64,000 bases of DNA from Wolbachia endosymbiont of Encarsia formosa (GTDB taxonomy: Bacteria > Pseudomonadota > Alphaproteobacteria > Rickettsiales > Anaplasmataceae). Positions 47,151 through 55,751 of the stretch are shown piece after piece; the stretch's first letter is position 1, and each line of letters starts with the position of its first letter. Both the position numbers and the translations under genes were made by a program. The notes under the pieces were generated by a model. It had not been told where the DNA came from. It ran no database searches and saw only the letters and a list, made by a program, of their open reading frames with translations. Location: assembly GCF_039540065.1 (NCBI RefSeq), contig NZ_CP154278.1:496001-560000 (forward strand). The letters run 5' to 3'.

Positions 47151-48593
47151 GTGTTGTTACTTAGTATATTCTTGCTTCCACTGATAGGAGCGTTGATTTT
47201 ATCCTCGATCAGGATTAATCATCAATCTATACACCTAAGATTCCTTGCCCTATTTTTTACTATACTTCCATTTTTGCTTAGCATTGTAACTTGTATAGAA
47301 TTTGATTATAACAATGCGGACTTTCAGTTTGTCAGCTATCCAATAAAGAATGTAGGAATAGGGATAGATGGTATATCGTTGCCTTTCCTTCTGCTTACAA
47401 CTTTCTTGTTTGTAATTTGTATACTCTATAACTGTAAAATGAGTTATACGAACCTAAAAGCCTATATGGCATTATTTCTACTGCTTGAGAGTTTTGTAGT
47501 CGGGTTTTTCGTTTCACTGAATGCTATAAGCTTTTATGTGTTTTTTGAAGCTGTTTTAATACCAATGTTCTTTATTATTGGCATTTGGGGAGGAAAACAC
47601 AGGGTATATGCAACGTTTAAGTTATTTCTTTATACATTAACTGGCTCATTATTATTTCTACTTGAATTAGTGTACATCTATAGCATTTTTGGGACGTTTA
47701 ATATACAAAAATTAGCCACATTAGTGCCAAGCCTTGATCTTGAAGTGCAGTCATTGCTGTGGATTGCATTTTTTATTTCCTTTGCAATAAAAGTTCCAAT
47801 GTTTCCATTTCACACTTGGCTTCCTGATGCGCATGTGCAATCACCAACTTCTGGATCTGTAGTTTTAGCTGGCTTGCTTATTAAAATGGGGGGATATGGA
47901 TTTTTAAGATTTTCTATTCCAATGCTTCCTCAGGCAAGTTTGTATTTTTCAAATTTTGTTGTTGTGCTGAGCATTATTGCGGTGATATATGCTTCGCTAG
48001 TTGCGTTTGCTCAAGATGATATAAAGAAGTTAATAGCTTATTCTTCAATAGCACATATGGGGATCGTTACTGCTGGCCTCTTTTCATTTTGTGAGGAAGG
48101 AGTACTGGGTAGCATATTTCAAATGATTAGTCATGGCCTTATTTCTGCTGCTTTATTTTTGTGTGTTGGAATGCTATATACTCGAACTGGAACTTTGGAG
48201 ATTGCAAAGTATTTTGGCATAGTAAATACAATGCCAAAATTTGGTTTTATGTTCATTTTGTTTTCAATGGCTTCAATAGGGCTACCTGGAACATCTGGGT
48301 TCATAGGTGAGTTTTTGGCTATGGTTGGAATGTTTAAGAGCATAGGGTTTTTTACAGGATTTATCGCACTTGGCACTATTTTAAGCGCAGTTTATATGCT
48401 GAATTTATGTAAGCAAATAATATGGGGGGTTAGCTATTCTAAATTATTAAATAATCGCTTGGATAGCATAGAATTTTCTGTCTTAATTCTGCTTGCAGTG
48501 TTTGTTATTTTGCTTGGATTCTACCCAACCCTTGCACTGCATTATTTGAAGCCATGTATGGCAAATTTGTTAGTCAAATATAATGCGCTATGA
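47151..48593 (+). CDS. nuoM: NADH-quinone oxidoreductase subunit M
   Basis: 480 residues from a GTG start. Antiporter-like signature F-F-E-A-V-L-I-P-M-F and the P-M-F-P-F-H-T-W-L-P-D-A-H block are present, together with D-D-I-K-K-L-I-A-Y-S-S-I-A-H-M-G. It forms one of the three antiporter-like proton channels of complex I. It overlaps nuoN by 4 bp. Confidence 0.96.
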   Translation: MLLLSIFLLPLIGALILSSIRINHQSIHLRFLALFFTILPFLLSIVTCIEFDYNNADFQFVSYPIKNVGIGIDGISLPFLLLTTFLFVICILYNCKMSYTNLKAYMALFLLLESFVVGFFVSLNAISFYVFFEAVLIPMFFIIGIWGGKHRVYATFKLFLYTLTGSLLFLLELVYIYSIFGTFNIQKLATLVPSLDLEVQSLLWIAFFISFAIKVPMFPFHTWLPDAHVQSPTSGSVVLAGLLIKMGGYGFLRFSIPMLPQASLYFSNFVVVLSIIAVIYASLVAFAQDDIKKLIAYSSIAHMGIVTAGLFSFCEEGVLGSIFQMISHGLISAALFLCVGMLYTRTGTLEIAKYFGIVNTMPKFGFMFILFSMASIGLPGTSGFIGEFLAMVGMFKSIGFFTGFIALGTILSAVYMLNLCKQIIWGVSYSKLLNNRLDSIEFSVLILLAVFVILLGFYPTLALHYLKPCMANLLVKYNAL

Positions 48594-49963
48594 ATTATAT
48601 ACAGATATTGCCGGAAACGTTCTCTATTATCTCCTCGTTAGTGTTGCTACTGCTTGGAATTATATTTAACCGCCGAACTATCAACTTATTAGCACTTGGC
48701 TGCACAGTGGTAACTTTGATTATTTTAATTATTTCGGCAGAAAACAATGAAATTTTTCTCTTTAATTCGTTGTTAAAACTCAATTTATACATCAGGTCAG
48801 CCCAAGGGTTAATTCTCAGCACAGGAATTTTAATACTTTTGCTGCTGAATTTATCAAAATATGACTATAAATATGAATTTTCAATACTGATTCTTTTTGC
48901 GCTATTTGGCATGATAACTTTGGTTTCAGCAAATAGTCTGATTTCTTTTTATTTAGCTTTTGAGTTGATGAGTATATCTTTGTATGTTCTTGCGAGCTTT
49001 AATAAAGATTCAGCTTATTCATGTGAAGCAGGAGTGAAATATTTTACACTCAGTGCATTATCTTCCTGCATTATGCTATATGGAATGTCGCTGCTTTATG
49101 GATATACAGGAGAAGTCAATTTCTCTGAGCTTGGTTCATTTCTGCAAAACCATCAGATAACTTATGGACTAGTTTTTATTCTTATTGGTTTGTGTTTTAA
49201 GCTTGCTATTGCTCCTTTTCATATGTGGGCTCCAGATGTCTATCAAGGTGCACCTACCATAGTAACTGCGTTTTTTTCTACGGCCCCAAAAGCTGCACTT
49301 GTAACATTTTTAATTCGATTGATGAATGAAGAGTTAGTAAATGTAAAAAGTTATGTTCAGCCTATTTTCTTATACGTTTCAGCATTGTCTGTGCTTATCT
49401 CAGCTTTTGGGGCCTTGCGTCAGCAAAACTTAAAAAGGCTGCTTGCTTACAGTTCAATTGGTCACATTGGTTTTATATTTGCTTCACTTTCTATTTTTAC
49501 ACAAGACGGAACAGATAGTGCCTTAATGTATCTGGTGATATATATCATCACAAGCATAGGGCTATTCTCATATCTCGTACAAATTGACGATGACGATTGT
49601 GATATTGCAAATTTATCTGGTATAGGAAAAAAGCAACCAATTTTAGCATTCCATCTTTCTATACTATTACTCTCGATGTCGGGAATACCTCCACTTGCAG
49701 GTTTTATCGCTAAATTTTTTATATTCAAAAGTTTAATAAATTCTGGCTTTATCAGCCTATCTTTGATCCTTGTAATAGCGAGTGTGATATCATGCTACTA
49801 TTATTTAAATATCATGAAAGTTATGTATTTTGATAAAGCTAGTGGTAATAAGGTTGCTTATTCTAAGGGTCTATTCATTATCACTTCAGTGGCTTCACTG
49901 ATCAACCTCGTTCTTTTCTTGTATGTAGAAGATCTTTACTCACTCATTGAACTAAAGGGCTGA
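48590..49963 (+). CDS. nuoN: NADH-quinone oxidoreductase subunit N
   Basis: 457 residues with about 14 helices. The F-E-L-M-S-I-S-L-Y-V-L motif and K-L-A-I-A-P-F-H-M-W-A-P-D-V-Y-Q-G block match the family, as does L-K-R-L-L-A-Y-S-S-I-G-H. It is the third antiporter-like subunit. The ATG overlaps the nuoM stop by 4 bp and birA follows after 4 bp. Confidence 0.96.
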   Translation: MNYIQILPETFSIISSLVLLLLGIIFNRRTINLLALGCTVVTLIILIISAENNEIFLFNSLLKLNLYIRSAQGLILSTGILILLLLNLSKYDYKYEFSILILFALFGMITLVSANSLISFYLAFELMSISLYVLASFNKDSAYSCEAGVKYFTLSALSSCIMLYGMSLLYGYTGEVNFSELGSFLQNHQITYGLVFILIGLCFKLAIAPFHMWAPDVYQGAPTIVTAFFSTAPKAALVTFLIRLMNEELVNVKSYVQPIFLYVSALSVLISAFGALRQQNLKRLLAYSSIGHIGFIFASLSIFTQDGTDSALMYLVIYIITSIGLFSYLVQIDDDDCDIANLSGIGKKQPILAFHLSILLLSMSGIPPLAGFIAKFFIFKSLINSGFISLSLILVIASVISCYYYLNIMKVMYFDKASGNKVAYSKGLFIITSVASLINLVLFLYVEDLYSLIELKG

Positions 49964-49967
49964 CAAG

Positions 49968-50795
49968 GTGACCCTTGAAGGTTTTCGTATTCATCATTAC
50001 AAAGAAGTTTCAAGTACTAATAAAGAAGCATTGGATTTAATTGAGAAAGGGATATCTAATGAAACTATTATTATTACCGATAAACAAACAGAAGGTAGAG
50101 GGCGCACTGGAAAAAGTTGGATTTCTCCAGAGGGTAATTTCTATGCAAGTTTGATAATTAATCAGGAAACGGATGTTAGCAAATTGACAGAATTGACTTT
50201 TGTGACTGCTGTTGCTGTCGGGAATACTTTATTATCGTTAAATTTCTTGAATAATCAAACCCACTGTGGTGTCATTCCAGTGCGTGACACTGATTTTTCT
50301 TCTGGATCCCAGTGTCAAAGCACTGGGATGACAAGAGATCCATTCATAAACGGTCTCAATCTTCAATATAAATGGCCAAATGATGTTCTAATCGATGGCA
50401 AGAAAATAAGCGGAATATTGCTTGAAAGAAAGTCCAATTCGAATTGGCTAATTATAGGAATTGGAATTAATGTCAATCATGCACCACTTCCAGGAACAAC
50501 GTGCATTAGCAATTACGGTGAATCTGTGTCTAACATGGATCTGTTAAAGGAATTAATAATAAATTTTAATAAGCTAAGAAAGCAATGGCTATTTGATGGG
50601 TTTTATGCTATAAGAGAAATGTGGCTCACAAGAGCATTCAAAATGAACAAGCAAATCAGTGTAAAGCTAGCTGACAAATTGCATGAGGGAATTTTTGCTG
50701 ATATAAATGAGAGTGGTAAATTGGTATTGCAGCAAATAGATGGAAGCTTAATCTATTTTGATGCAGGTGAGTTATTTATTAATGATATATTATGA
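49968..50795 (+). CDS. birA: Biotin-[acetyl-CoA-carboxylase] ligase
   Basis: 275 residues from a GTG start. The ligase domain has E-G-R-G-R-T-G-K-S-W near residue 43 and K-W-P-N-D-V near residue 134. No N-terminal helix-turn-helix is present, so it is a non-repressor (class I) ligase. Residues 100-123 are the translation of a palindromic repeat (V-I-P-V-R-D-T-D), inserted in frame between two conserved strands; without it the length would be about the family norm. It attaches biotin to carboxylases. The last base of its stop region overlaps ccmD (ATGA). Confidence 0.92.
   Translation: MTLEGFRIHHYKEVSSTNKEALDLIEKGISNETIIITDKQTEGRGRTGKSWISPEGNFYASLIINQETDVSKLTELTFVTAVAVGNTLLSLNFLNNQTHCGVIPVRDTDFSSGSQCQSTGMTRDPFINGLNLQYKWPNDVLIDGKKISGILLERKSNSNWLIIGIGINVNHAPLPGTTCISNYGESVSNMDLLKELIINFNKLRKQWLFDGFYAIREMWLTRAFKMNKQISVKLADKLHEGIFADINESGKLVLQQIDGSLIYFDAGELFINDIL
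50266..50336. repeat. Palindromic repeat inserted in frame in birA
   Basis: GTCATTCCAGTGCGTGACAC followed by CTGGATCCCAGTG and CACTGGGATGACAAGAG form a composite palindrome. The whole block is open in the birA frame. It is a member of the family found in dnaX and between genes. Confidence 0.85.
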
Positions 50796-50929
50796 ATACA
50801 TATGTAATTTTTGCTTACCTTATTAGTCTCATACTGATTGGTGGAAATTTGATTTTTACTGTTTCTTGCTATATAAAAAGTAAAAAAAACTTAGAAAGTC
50901 TTAAAAGCAAAAATGAAGAAGAAACATAA
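50792..50929 (+). CDS. ccmD: Short membrane protein, probable CcmD (heme exporter D)
   Basis: 45 residues from ATG 50792, which overlaps the birA stop as ATGA and runs into ccmE by 17 bp. One hydrophobic helix (Y-V-I-F-A-Y-L-I-S-L-I-L-I-G-G-N) is followed by a short basic Lys/Glu tail, exactly the size and layout of CcmD. Position directly before ccmE is the strongest support. CcmD assists the CcmABC heme-release complex. The sequence itself is too short to prove identity. Confidence 0.7.
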   Translation: MNTYVIFAYLISLILIGGNLIFTVSCYIKSKKNLESLKSKNEEET

Positions 50930-51305
50930 GCGATTACTTATAACTTCAGGAATTTTCTGCTTTTTAAGCTGTATCGTCTTTTTTATTTTAACGACGCTCA
51001 AAGAAAATATCTCATTTTTCTATACAGTAAGTGAAGCCATAGTCTTAAAAAACAGTCAAAAGTCAATCCGCGTTGGTGGAATGGTTGTTGAAAATAGCGT
51101 GATACGAAGCGAAAGCGAAGTAGTTTTTCAAATGACAGATTTTAACAAAAGCGTTGTGGTGAAATACCAGGGAATACTTCCACCAATGTTTTCAGAAAAA
51201 AATGGTGTTGTTGTGCAAGGTAAAATGTCTGATAACAGCACCTTTCTTGCAGATACGGTGTTTGCAAAACATGATGAGAACTATAAGCCAAAAGTTTTAA
51301 AATAG
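50913..51305 (+). CDS. ccmE: Heme chaperone CcmE
   Basis: 130 residues. An N-terminal membrane anchor (residues 5-27) is followed by an OB-fold with I-R-V-G-G-M-V-V-E-N-S-V near residue 49. The heme-binding His is in K-H-D-E-N-Y near residue 119, which fits the family H-x-x-x-Y. It carries heme in the periplasm to the cytochrome c ligase. It ends the transcription unit that starts with nuoJ; no clear terminator was found. Confidence 0.93.
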   Translation: MKKKHKRLLITSGIFCFLSCIVFFILTTLKENISFFYTVSEAIVLKNSQKSIRVGGMVVENSVIRSESEVVFQMTDFNKSVVVKYQGILPPMFSEKNGVVVQGKMSDNSTFLADTVFAKHDENYKPKVLK

Positions 51306-51375
51306 ATTTCCTAATTCAGTTGTATTGAAATCGTATGTGAAAGAAAGCAACAGCCTGTTAATAAGCTATTAACTA

Positions 51376-51849
51376 CTATAATATATCAGGGTGAGTTGGC
51401 GCTTCCCATTTTACGTTATTATGGTCAATTATTGCTGCTTTTAATCCTTCAACTTCGCCCATTAGGTGAACAAATTCTTCTGTCCATGTTCTATAGTTTT
51501 GATTATTATCAATAAACTCATCCTTTTGATTGTTATGAATTAATTGATTCAAATGAGATAAACCGTTAGCCAATGCTTGTTTCATATCAATACACTCTTC
51601 TCGAAGTTGTGCTATGTTGTTCATAAGTGAGGCATTCAAATCAGAAACAAACTTCACATTTAAATCGTAGACTAACTTATCCATAACTTGATAGACGTAA
51701 TGAATTGTTGCAATTTTATCTGCAATGTCCTCAAAGTTTGTGGGCTTAACTTCAACTTCTATATTGTCTATTTCTTTAAAGTTGAAATCGCTCATTTGGT
51801 TTATTACTTCAAAGTTATTTTCGCTTTCTTGTTTACTGTTGTTACTCAT
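51376..51849 (-). CDS. Unrecognised protein ending in PTHPDIL (paralogue A)
   Basis: 157 residues from ATG 51849, which has GGAG 6 bases upstream (the frame extends to 51876). Predicted mostly helical, no signal peptide or membrane helix. The C-terminus W-E-A-P-T-H-P-D-I-L is shared with the neighbour at 51945. Family not recognised. The leader with TATGGAGATAACATG and the downstream region also resemble those of the neighbour, which points to a tandem duplication. Confidence 0.68.
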   Translation of the reverse strand: MSNNSKQESENNFEVINQMSDFNFKEIDNIEVEVKPTNFEDIADKIATIHYVYQVMDKLVYDLNVKFVSDLNASLMNNIAQLREECIDMKQALANGLSHLNQLIHNNQKDEFIDNNQNYRTWTEEFVHLMGEVEGLKAAIIDHNNVKWEAPTHPDIL

Positions 51850-51906
51850 GTTATCTCCATAAAATTTTAAAATCAACTCAGTTACACTGAAATAGCATGT
51901 AAAAAG

Positions 51907-51934
51907 AGTAACAGCCTGCTAGCAAGCTGTTACT
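51907..51934 (-). terminator. Terminator after the paralogue B gene
   Basis: AGTAACAGC pairs with GCTGTTACT around a 10-base loop and is followed on the minus strand by CTTTTT. A weaker relative of this hairpin follows the paralogue A stop near 51340-51372 (CAACAGCCTGTTAATAAGC), consistent with duplication of gene plus terminator. Confidence 0.75.
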
Positions 51935-51944
51935 TTCCTAACTA

Positions 51945-52298
51945 CTAGAGTATATCAGGATGGGTTGGTTCTTCCTCAGGTAACATATTATTTAATTTAG
52001 CTGTTAAATCTGCTAGATCTTTTTGTAATCCTTTACTTGTGTCGCCTATAATATCTTGCAAACTTACGACTTTATCTTGCTCTTGTTTTAACATAATATT
52101 TAACTTATTAATAAATTTTTCATTAATATTATTAGCTAATTCATCAAATGCTTTTTTAACAGTATCACCACTAACCGCTTTTTTTAAGTCCTGTATATCC
52201 TTACCAGTACCTTTCTTAAGTGTAACAAGACCAAGAGCGCTTATAAGTTGTTCTTCATTATTAGCACTTTGTAAAAGGTTTTGTGAGTTCTTACTCAT
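51945..52298 (-). CDS. Unrecognised protein ending in PTHPDIL (paralogue B)
   Basis: 117 residues from ATG 52298 with GGAGG 9 bases upstream (the frame extends to 52313). Helical, with heptad-like spacing in the second half (K-F-I-N-K-L-N-I-M-L-K). Ends M-L-P-E-E-E-P-T-H-P-D-I-L. The P-E-E and H-P elements recur at the end of the repeat protein at 52380 (M-I-P-E-E-S ... D-A-H-P-S). No family recognised. All three genes may share a C-terminal interaction or secretion tag; that is inference. Confidence 0.68.
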   Translation of the reverse strand: MSKNSQNLLQSANNEEQLISALGLVTLKKGTGKDIQDLKKAVSGDTVKKAFDELANNINEKFINKLNIMLKQEQDKVVSLQDIIGDTSKGLQKDLADLTAKLNNMLPEEEPTHPDIL

Positions 52299-52379
52299 AT
52301 AAATTACCTCCATAAATTATTAAAGTTTAAATTATTTTTTAGTTTCACATGCACACTGTTGATTTATCAATATCCAAGT

Positions 52380-53426
52380 TCACAATAAATGATCTGTTAC
52401 TGCAAACTCAGCATTAACATCTTGAAGAACGTAAGTTGATGGATGTGCATCATTCCAATTTGCTTCACTCTCCTCAGGAATCATTCGGTCAACCTTACCC
52501 AGAAGCTCTTTCATTTTTTCATTTTGCTCGTTAAATTTCTCTTTTAATGCATCAATAATAGCTTTAGAATGATCCTTACTGCCGAGATCACCAATCACAT
52601 CTGTCACTTTCTCATAAGGCAGTTTGTGAATGATATCTTTAAGCTCTTCTGCACCCATGTTATCCAAAAGTTCTGTAAACTGCTTATCAGACATACTATG
52701 AGCAAAAGCTTGAAGTTTTTCTGGGTTGTTAGCTAAAGACTTAACAACCATCTGAATCTTATCAGAATCATCAGTTAACTCTCGAGCTACTATTGCAAGT
52801 TTATCGTGGTCTAGCTTCTTAACTAAATTATGTAATGTATCTTCTTCTAAAGTTTTTACTAAAGTTGGAAGTCGATTTTTTAATGCTTCGTCAAAAAGAG
52901 TGCTTAAAACTTCCTCAGGTGCATCTTTTATTAGTTTTACAAACTGATCATTACTTATTGTCTTGATAACCACCTGGAGCTGATCCATTTTAAGGTGAGG
53001 GAAAATTTGTTTTACTTGATCTAGGTTAAAGTCTTTTACTAAGTTCGTAACCTGATCCTTATTTAATAAGGGGACTATTATTTTTAACTTTTCTTGATTT
53101 AATTCATGAACAAGAATGTGTAATTGGTGGTTGGTTAAATGACTCACCAAAGCTTGCCATTGATTATCTGTTAAGTGCTCTACTAAATACTCTATTTGGC
53201 CTGGACGAAGAGTATTGGCAAGAATTTCTAACTGACCTTCTGTTAGTTCCTCAACAAAAATTTTAGCAAACATCTTTGATAGTAGTATATTCTCTGGTAT
53301 TTTAGATAATATATCTTTTATTGTTTCTTCACTGACATCCAGTCCAATATATTGTAATGCCTGATTGTCAGGTGAATTAATAATATTATCCTTGATAATC
53401 TGAGAAATAATATTTGTAAGTATCAT
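52380..53426 (-). CDS. Protein made of about eighteen 12-residue helical repeats
   Basis: 348 residues. From residue 61 to about 280 the sequence is an almost unbroken array of 12-residue units with the pattern L-T-x-x-Q-L-x-x-L-V-x-x (for example L-T-D-N-Q-W-Q-A-L-V-S-H and L-N-K-D-Q-V-T-N-L-V-K-D). Period is exactly 12 for the first nine units, then slightly looser. The N-terminus is a separate helical segment, and the C-terminus carries M-I-P-E-E-S. No signal peptide seen. The family is not recognised; the repeats vaguely recall MgtE-N or FliG-like helical repeats. The start lies within the end of the upstream gene (41-bp overlap). Confidence 0.8.
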   Translation of the reverse strand: MILTNIISQIIKDNIINSPDNQALQYIGLDVSEETIKDILSKIPENILLSKMFAKIFVEELTEGQLEILANTLRPGQIEYLVEHLTDNQWQALVSHLTNHQLHILVHELNQEKLKIIVPLLNKDQVTNLVKDFNLDQVKQIFPHLKMDQLQVVIKTISNDQFVKLIKDAPEEVLSTLFDEALKNRLPTLVKTLEEDTLHNLVKKLDHDKLAIVARELTDDSDKIQMVVKSLANNPEKLQAFAHSMSDKQFTELLDNMGAEELKDIIHKLPYEKVTDVIGDLGSKDHSKAIIDALKEKFNEQNEKMKELLGKVDRMIPEESEANWNDAHPSTYVLQDVNAEFAVTDHLL

Positions 53427-53847
53427 CCAGCTCTTCCTGTGTTACATAACTATGTTTCGATCTCTCAGATTTAACATTATTACGCAAATTACTACCACCA
53501 TCTCCTCTACTTATAAACTTCGATTCCATTGATAGCTTGACCAACATATCACCGTAATATACAAATGCACAATCGTTTTCTGAATAACCTGGTTTATTTC
53601 CAGAAAGAATACTTTTTAGGGCATTTCCCTCTTCATCCCTTATGCAATAAAACCCATCTCTAGCGATGTTATCGCCGCATAATCTTATTGGTAATTCTAT
53701 CGCTTCATCTTCTTTTTCCAGTTGCACAAGCTTAACTTTTTTAACAGGTTGAAAACGAGAAAAGTCAGGCCAATAGACGCTGCTACCAAATCCTTTTGAT
53801 AATTCCTCTCCGGGTACCATCTTAAAGACAAGTTTTTTTCCACTCAT
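53386..53847 (-). CDS. Unrecognised 153-residue protein upstream of the repeat protein
   Basis: 153 residues, soluble. The N-terminus is basic (M-S-G-K-K-L-V-F-K), followed by mixed beta-like segments (Y-C-I-R-D-E-E-G-N and C-A-F-V-Y-Y-G-D-M-L-V-K). Ends Y-K-Y-Y-F-S-D-Y-Q-G. No family recognised. Its 3' end overlaps the repeat-protein start by 41 bp in another frame, so the two are probably coupled in one operon. Confidence 0.68.
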   Translation of the reverse strand: MSGKKLVFKMVPGEELSKGFGSSVYWPDFSRFQPVKKVKLVQLEKEDEAIELPIRLCGDNIARDGFYCIRDEEGNALKSILSGNKPGYSENDCAFVYYGDMLVKLSMESKFISRGDGGSNLRNNVKSERSKHSYVTQEELDDTYKYYFSDYQG

Positions 53848-54011
53848 AAGTATTATCCAATAAATTTAATTATATCTATTCTAACATTTATTGATTAATT
53901 TATTATTAAATTGGTTTATACTAGAATTATAATAACAAAATATCACTAGAGAATTAGTATAAAACCCCGATAGAATAAATAGGCTGGCTTTATGGTATGT
54001 TGAACCTATAT

Positions 54012-54087
54012 TGGTGGAGGCAAGCGGGATCGAACCGCTGACCTTCTGCGTGCAAAACAGATGCTCTACCAGCTGAGCTATACCCCC
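54012..54087 (-). tRNA. tRNA-Ala (TGC)
   Basis: A 76-nt cloverleaf with acceptor GGGGGTA and 3' end CCTCCACCA including an encoded CCA. A G3-U70 pair, the alanine identity element, can be formed. The anticodon is TGC in the loop TTTGCAC. D-arm and T-arm (GGTTCGATCC) are canonical. Confidence 0.95.
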
Positions 54088-54385
54088 ACTTTTGCTTAAA
54101 GCATAAATCACTCAGGCTGAAATGCAAGAAATATTTATTTGTGAGGCTATTGCTAAATATTGCACAAATTCTGCATTTATGTATAATTCTCTATCTTTTT
54201 AGAGTTGTACGTCAGCTTTACCAAATGAATCTTTGAATTAACAAGAAGTTTTCCTTCAAAAATTTTTAATTAAATTATCACTAATGCAGTATATTATATA
54301 ATTTATTTAACCACGCATGAAAATTTTAGTTTGATTAAAACAGATAAAAACTATATTACTGTTTAGTATAGCTGAAAAATAAAAT
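54088..54385. other. AT-rich spacer between two tRNA genes
   Basis: No open frame or recognised RNA is present. It should contain the promoters of the divergent tRNA-Ala and tRNA-Lys genes. A TTGATT with TATATT about 15 bp downstream near 54330-54356 is a weak candidate for tRNA-Lys. Confidence 0.4.
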
Positions 54386-54458
54386 GATCCCGTAGCTCAG
54401 CCGGTAGAGCAACTGACTTTTAATCAGTGGGTCACGCGTTCGAATCGCGTCGGGATCA
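54386..54458 (+). tRNA. tRNA-Lys (TTT)
   Basis: A 73-nt cloverleaf with acceptor GATCCCG/CGGGATC and discriminator A. The anticodon is TTT in the loop CTTTTAA. D-arm GCTCAGCCGGTAGAGC and T-arm GCGTTCGAATCGC are canonical. CCA is not encoded. It lies 17 bp upstream of nuoF and could share its transcript. Confidence 0.95.
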
Positions 54459-54475
54459 CTTAGAATCTTAAAAGC

Positions 54476-55729
54476 ATGCTAAAAGAACAGGACAAAGTAT
54501 TCATAAACTTAAATGGTAAAGAAACACCACTACTTGAGGGTGCAAAAAAACGTGGTAGTTGGCAAAAAACAAAGGAATTACTGGATTTAGGATCAGAAAA
54601 AATCATTGATGAAGTAAAGAAATCTGGCTTGAGAGGTCGAGGGGGTGCAGGATTTTCTACTGGCCTCAAGTGGAGCTTTATGCCTAAAAGTCCTTCAAAA
54701 TCATATTTAGTAGTCAATGCAGATGAGTCAGAACCTGGTACATGTAAAGATAGAGATATATTACGATATGAGCCACATAAGTTACTTGAGGGAATTCTCC
54801 TGGCCGGCAAAGCGATTAGCGCATCAGTTGCGTATATTTATATCAGGGGTGAATTTTATAATGAATATTTAGTTCTAAAAAAGGCACTTGAGGAAGCCTA
54901 TAAAGAAAACTTAATTGGAAAAAATGCCTGCAAATCAGGTTATGATCTTGATGTATTTATCCATAGGGGTGCAGGAGCTTATATATGTGGAGAAGAAACA
55001 GCTCAACTTGAATCAATTGAAGGAAAAAAGGGCTTCCCTCGCATGAAACCTCCATTTCCCGCAGGTGTTGGACTTTTTGGCTGTCCAACCACAATAAACA
55101 ACGTTGAAACTATAGCCATGGTTCCAGATATTCTAAATCGCGGAGGAGAATGGTTTGCATCTCTTGGTAAACCAAATAATACTGGTACTAAGATTTTTTG
55201 TATTTCAGGACATGTAAACAACCCGTGTAATGTTGAAGAAGAGCTCGGAATTCCACTACGTGAATTGATTGAAAAATACGCAGGTGGAGTGCGAGGAGGT
55301 TGGGATAATTTACTTGCTGTAATACCTGGTGGGTCTTCAGTCCCATTAATTCCAAAATCTATATGTGATACTATTGAAATGGATTTTGATTCATTAAGGG
55401 CTGCACAATCAGGGCTTGGTACTGCTGCTGTAATAGTGATGGATAAATCAACTGACATAATAGCTGCAATAGAAAGATTATCACATTTCTATATGCATGA
55501 GTCCTGCGGACAATGTACACCATGCCGTGAAGGCACTGGATGGATGTGGAGAATTATGAGAAGAATGGTAGCAGGAAATATTAAACCTGGTGAAGTAGAT
55601 AAGCTACTTCACCTTACAACTCAAATAGAAGGGCATACAATTTGTGCACTTGGCGATGCTGCAGCTTGGCCAGTTCAAGGATTAATCAGACATTTTCGTC
55701 ATATAATTGAAGAGAGGATAGTAACTTAA
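54476..55729 (+). CDS. nuoF: NADH-quinone oxidoreductase subunit F
   Basis: 417 residues. The FMN- and NADH-binding region has [13 protein letters not shown], and the [4Fe-4S] cluster ligands appear in [11 protein letters not shown] plus a distal Cys about 40 residues later. It takes electrons from NADH into complex I on the cytoplasmic side. It is far from nuoJKLMN, as is common in Rickettsiales. Close to and downstream of tRNA-Lys. Confidence 0.96.
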   Translation: MLKEQDKVFINLNGKETPLLEGAKKRGSWQKTKELLDLGSEKIIDEVKKSGLRGRGGAGFSTGLKWSFMPKSPSKSYLVVNADESEPGTCKDRDILRYEPHKLLEGILLAGKAISASVAYIYIRGEFYNEYLVLKKALEEAYKENLIGKNACKSGYDLDVFIHRGAGAYICGEETAQLESIEGKKGFPRMKPPFPAGVGLFGCPTTINNVETIAMVPDILNRGGEWFASLGKPNNTGTKIFCISGHVNNPCNVEEELGIPLRELIEKYAGGVRGGWDNLLAVIPGGSSVPLIPKSICDTIEMDFDSLRAAQSGLGTAAVIVMDKSTDIIAAIERLSHFYMHESCGQCTPCREGTGWMWRIMRRMVAGNIKPGEVDKLLHLTTQIEGHTICALGDAAAWPVQGLIRHFRHIIEERIVT

Positions 55730-55751
55730 CTTATATTTTTAAATGATTTTA

